The notes below the pieces were generated by a model. That model ran no database searches and was not told the DNA's origin. It was given only the letters and a program-made list of their open reading frames with translations. The position numbers and the translations under genes were made by a program. Positions 61,377-64,000 of a DNA stretch of 64,000 nucleotides are shown here, piece by piece. Every line of letters begins with the position of its first letter. Position 1 is the stretch's first letter. The stretch covers positions 7,061-71,060 of the forward strand of contig CAKTZA010000011.1 in NCBI GenBank assembly GCA_934635045.1. Direction: 5' to 3'. This DNA comes from an uncultured Kiritimatiellota bacterium. Lineage in GTDB: Bacteria; Verrucomicrobiota; Kiritimatiellia; RFP12; UBA1067.

Positions 61377-63884
61377 TTACCTCAGCTTCAGGATCCAGTC
61401 GATGGTCTCGCGCCGAAGGCGGGCGGGATCGTCCTCGTAAGGCCTGATCCCATCGAACCACCGCTGCGCCTCCGCATTCGGGCGCGCCTTGAGGAGCTTG
61501 CGGAAGAGCGCCATGTACCGGACGTCCTTGATCGCCGACTCGAGGCCCGTCAGCGCCAGCGTCTCCACGACGCCGTCGACCGTCGCATAGACGATGCAGA
61601 TCGTCCGTGCGAGGCTCCCGCCGTCTTCGGTGCCGCCGTTGGCGCGACACGCGAGGACGCCCGCGAGATCGTTCCAGCCGGCGGAACGCCCCCAGTCGCA
61701 GTAGGTGTTGGCGCCGTCGAATCCGGACATCCAGTTGCCGAGCCCGTAGTTCCGGCGGAACAGGCCGGGATCCTCGGGGCCCGTCTGCGGCGTGTTGTAC
61801 TTCCACACCCGCTGGCCGAGCGCATGCCACTTCTCCACCTGGGCGCTTTCGGGCTCGTCGGCATAGATGCAGAGGTCCAGATAGGGGCCGACCTTCTCGA
61901 GATGCTGCCGATAGCCGCTGACCACGACCTTGCCGCCGGCTTCGCGGACCGCCTTCCAGGCCGGGATCTGCGAAACCAGACGCTCGTCGACCGCCTCGTC
62001 GAAGCCGTAGAAGTAGATCTCGTCGAAGCCGTATTCGCGGGCGATGCCCTTCGCGTGCGCGATGCGGCGCTTCAGCGCCTCCAGCTCGTCCGGCCGGGTG
62101 GGATTGCCGATGGTGCCCGACGCGGCGAGATACAACGTGCCCCTGAGCCCGGCCTCGCGGGCGACCGCGAGATGCTCGCGGAACCGCGCGTCGTCGTCCA
62201 GCACCTCGCGAAGCCAGATGAGCGCCGGCGAGGTGATGCCGTTGTCGACCAGCGTCTTCATCTCGGCGAGCACCTGGCGGCGGCTGCGGCGATTGACGGC
62301 GATCCAATCGCCGGGATGCTCCCGATCGGCCATCTGCAGCCAGCAGTAAAGCCCCATCGTGTACGTGCGACTGTCGTCGTAGATCGTCTCCGGCTCCTTC
62401 GGCAGCGCGAACGGAAGCACCTCCAGCGAAATCGGCAGCTCGCACACCTTCACGCCCCTGGACAGGAACGAGACGCAGCCCTCGTAAACGCCGGGACTGG
62501 CGTCGGCCGGCACGCTGACGCGCAGCGCAAGCTGCTTGTTCTGCCTTGCCTTCAGGACAAACGGCTGAAGTGTCGGCGCGTCGGCGATCGGCATCTTCTC
62601 CGCCGGGATAAGCTCGTTCCAGGTCCGGGTCCAGGCGTCGTTGATGTCCACGTACCAGCTCTTCCCGGCCCAGCTGTACCGCACCAGGTTGCGGCGGCGG
62701 CCATGATCCGGGATGACCAGCGAATCGTCGTTCAGGAGCAGCTCCGGCGTCAGGGTCTGCCCCTCGCCGCTCACCAGATAGCCGTCGGGCGCGCCGATCG
62801 CCTGATAGTGCGCCTTCACCACCTTCGCGCGCCACGCCGAAGCGGGTATGCCGCCTCCGAGGCCGAAAGGCCCGCGCGTCAGCTCGCCGAAGTCGACGGT
62901 CATGTCCTCGTGATCGCAATCCGACCAGAGAATGGCGGTGGCCCGGAGCTTCTCCCCCGCGCATTCGCGAAGCTTCAGCGTCGATCCCGCCCGGCCGGGA
63001 ACATCGTCGCCGGTCGGCATGATCGGATAGGTGGCGGTCAGGCTGTCGTCCGACCAGACCAGGACTTCGCCCGGCTTCGCCTGCGCCCGCTCCCTGGCGG
63101 CGGTCGTGCCGACGATGGCCTCCTCCACCTCCGCGGAGAGATCGACGATCCGCACGTTGGCGAGATCGCCCGGCTTCTCGACTCTCTTCCCCGTGCCGTC
63201 CAGCGTCCCCACCGGGAACATCACGGTCATCGAGACGGCGCCCTCGGGAATGTCCCGGACCAGATGTCCGTTGCGCTGGAAAAGCTGCGGCTGGGTGACG
63301 TCCGTCACCGAGCGGAACTGGTAGCAGCCCTTCTGGCGGCCGGCGGCGTCGAAGAAGTCGACGCGGCAAAACGGCGGCTTGTGGCGTTCCGGCGTGCGGA
63401 CCTCGAAGAGGACCGCGACCGGATGGGCGAAGTCGGCTTTCACCGTCAGCCCCTTGCGCATCTCCACGACCGAGTTGTAGCCGGCCACCGGATGAATCCG
63501 CAGGCACTTGCCGCCGCGGCCGTCGTCAATCCATTCGGCATTCCCCTTGACGGTCCAGTCCCTCTTCCAGGAGGCGTCCGCGAACGTCTGCTCCAGCAGC
63601 GTCCTGCCCGGCACCTTGCCGACCTTCTCCCAGGCCGACAGGATCCGTTCGGCGATCCGCTTCCGGGAGCCTTTCGCGTCCAGCGACGGATCGGACGCCA
63701 GCGCCTCGGCCACCCGCGCCGGGGAAACGGGCTCGAGTTCGTAGGGACTCTTTTCGTCCGGCCGCGCGAACAGCGCGCCCGCGCAGAGGGCAAGCCCCGC
63801 CATGCCGGCCGCGCGCGCGCCGACCGCCAAGGCCGACGCCGCTCTCCCTCTCCCCGAGCGGATCCCCTTCAGCCCCTTTCCCAT
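61377..63884 (-). CDS. Large secreted protein with DUF4091/GH123-like catalytic region
   Basis: 835 residues with an N-terminal signal-anchor-like segment (ALAVGARAAGMAGLALCAGALFA). N-terminal ~300 residues contain a jelly roll (CLRIHPVAGYNSVVEMRKG; CRVDFFDAAGRQKGC). From ~450 a barrel with DUF4091 features appears: DEIYFYGFDEAVDERL near 650, VWKYNTPQTGPEDPGLFRRN and GWNDLAGVLACRANGG. The family is related to GH123 N-acetylgalactosaminidases. It is 4 bases from the next glycosidase gene (TAACGCCATG), so both are one unit. The start lacks a good Shine-Dalgarno. Confidence 0.75.
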   Translation of the reverse strand: MGKGLKGIRSGRGRAASALAVGARAAGMAGLALCAGALFARPDEKSPYELEPVSPARVAEALASDPSLDAKGSRKRIAERILSAWEKVGKVPGRTLLEQTFADASWKRDWTVKGNAEWIDDGRGGKCLRIHPVAGYNSVVEMRKGLTVKADFAHPVAVLFEVRTPERHKPPFCRVDFFDAAGRQKGCYQFRSVTDVTQPQLFQRNGHLVRDIPEGAVSMTVMFPVGTLDGTGKRVEKPGDLANVRIVDLSAEVEEAIVGTTAARERAQAKPGEVLVWSDDSLTATYPIMPTGDDVPGRAGSTLKLRECAGEKLRATAILWSDCDHEDMTVDFGELTRGPFGLGGGIPASAWRAKVVKAHYQAIGAPDGYLVSGEGQTLTPELLLNDDSLVIPDHGRRRNLVRYSWAGKSWYVDINDAWTRTWNELIPAEKMPIADAPTLQPFVLKARQNKQLALRVSVPADASPGVYEGCVSFLSRGVKVCELPISLEVLPFALPKEPETIYDDSRTYTMGLYCWLQMADREHPGDWIAVNRRSRRQVLAEMKTLVDNGITSPALIWLREVLDDDARFREHLAVAREAGLRGTLYLAASGTIGNPTRPDELEALKRRIAHAKGIAREYGFDEIYFYGFDEAVDERLVSQIPAWKAVREAGGKVVVSGYRQHLEKVGPYLDLCIYADEPESAQVEKWHALGQRVWKYNTPQTGPEDPGLFRRNYGLGNWMSGFDGANTYCDWGRSAGWNDLAGVLACRANGGTEDGGSLARTICIVYATVDGVVETLALTGLESAIKDVRYMALFRKLLKARPNAEAQRWFDGIRPYEDDPARLRRETIDWILKLR

Positions 63885-63926
63885 TGTCAGGGGACAGTCC
63901 TTTTCCCGAATGGCTCTTGTCGCGTT

Positions 63927-64000
63927 GTAGAGTAGAGACCCACGCCTCGGCTTCGCCGATGCGACTTCCCCCTCATCAAACCGGACGTGCGGATTTCCCG
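63927..64000 (-). mobile_element. 3' end of a group II intron (partial, cut by window edge)
   Basis: Read on the minus strand, the right edge begins with the 3' half of a domain V-like hairpin (GGGAAATCC, GCACGTCCGG then TTTGATGAGGGGG), followed by a domain VI-like stem (GCATCGGCGAAGCCGAGGCG) and a CTCTACTCTAC stretch. This order is characteristic of the sequence downstream of group II intron reverse transcriptase genes. The reverse transcriptase would lie beyond the window. The 3' boundary is estimated, not proven. Confidence 0.6.

Noticed and set aside
58526..61447. 973-residue plus-strand frame opposite the 58034-61372 glycosidase
   Set aside because: Shadow frame of a GC-rich gene with no motif or start signal.

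Overview
The window is a high-GC, densely coded stretch of a Gram-negative chromosome. It carries many secreted or Tat-exported glycoside hydrolases, Gfo/Idh/MocA oxidoreductases, DUF1080 hydrolases, a LamG protein and an LptF/LptG permease. There are no SusC/SusD pairs. Inference: a PVC-superphylum bacterium, most likely Kiritimatiellota or a close Verrucomicrobiota/Lentisphaerota relative, with an anaerobic glycan-degrading lifestyle (a ferredoxin-linked 2-oxoacid oxidoreductase is present). No rRNA or tRNA was recognised, so the taxonomy rests on gene content only.

Layout. 1-9416 (+): a pectin-type operon with a cut glycosidase, two LmbE/PIG-L deacetylases flanking a GH28 polygalacturonase, and a 1594-residue fusion of a GH63-like domain to a GH106 alpha-L-rhamnosidase. 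9555-13855 (+): housekeeping genes (YggS, tmk, holB) and two unrecognised proteins. 13866-21534 (-): a sugar operon with two DUF1080 3-keto-glycoside hydrolase-type proteins, a Gfo/Idh/MocA oxidoreductase, a sugar isomerase/epimerase, DedA, a GH27 alpha-galactosidase and a lone peptide-type ABC ATPase. 21607-31481 (-): M18 aminopeptidase, acyltransferase, AraC regulator, GT2, DUF2723, ParA, YchJ/SEC-C protein, hemolysin III and a Trp-Pro repeat protein. 31516-31902: a truncated GxxExxY gene inside long inverted repeats. 31949-45192 (-): a TPR membrane protein, LptF/G, a four-gene Vor-type oxidoreductase, an orphan histidine kinase, polA, prepilin peptidase and gpsA. 45252-54269 (-): an FAD oxidoreductase and a GH36/GH20-like/LamG cluster. 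It is divergent from a histidine kinase/response regulator pair (54372-57039, +). 57040-57865: a broken region with remnants of hipB/hipA and an RlmI-like methyltransferase. 58034-63884 (-): two very large glycosidase-like proteins. The right edge (63927-64000) looks like the 3' end of a group II intron on the minus strand.

The genes mostly serve one job: stripping side chains and backbones from plant or host glycans outside the cytoplasm and processing the products. The genetic texture is equally notable. Most recognisable promoters share an extended -10 (TGn-TATAAT). In six cases it lies so close to the ATG that the mRNA should be leaderless or nearly so. Several short dispersed repeats sit between genes, and some sit in frame inside genes.
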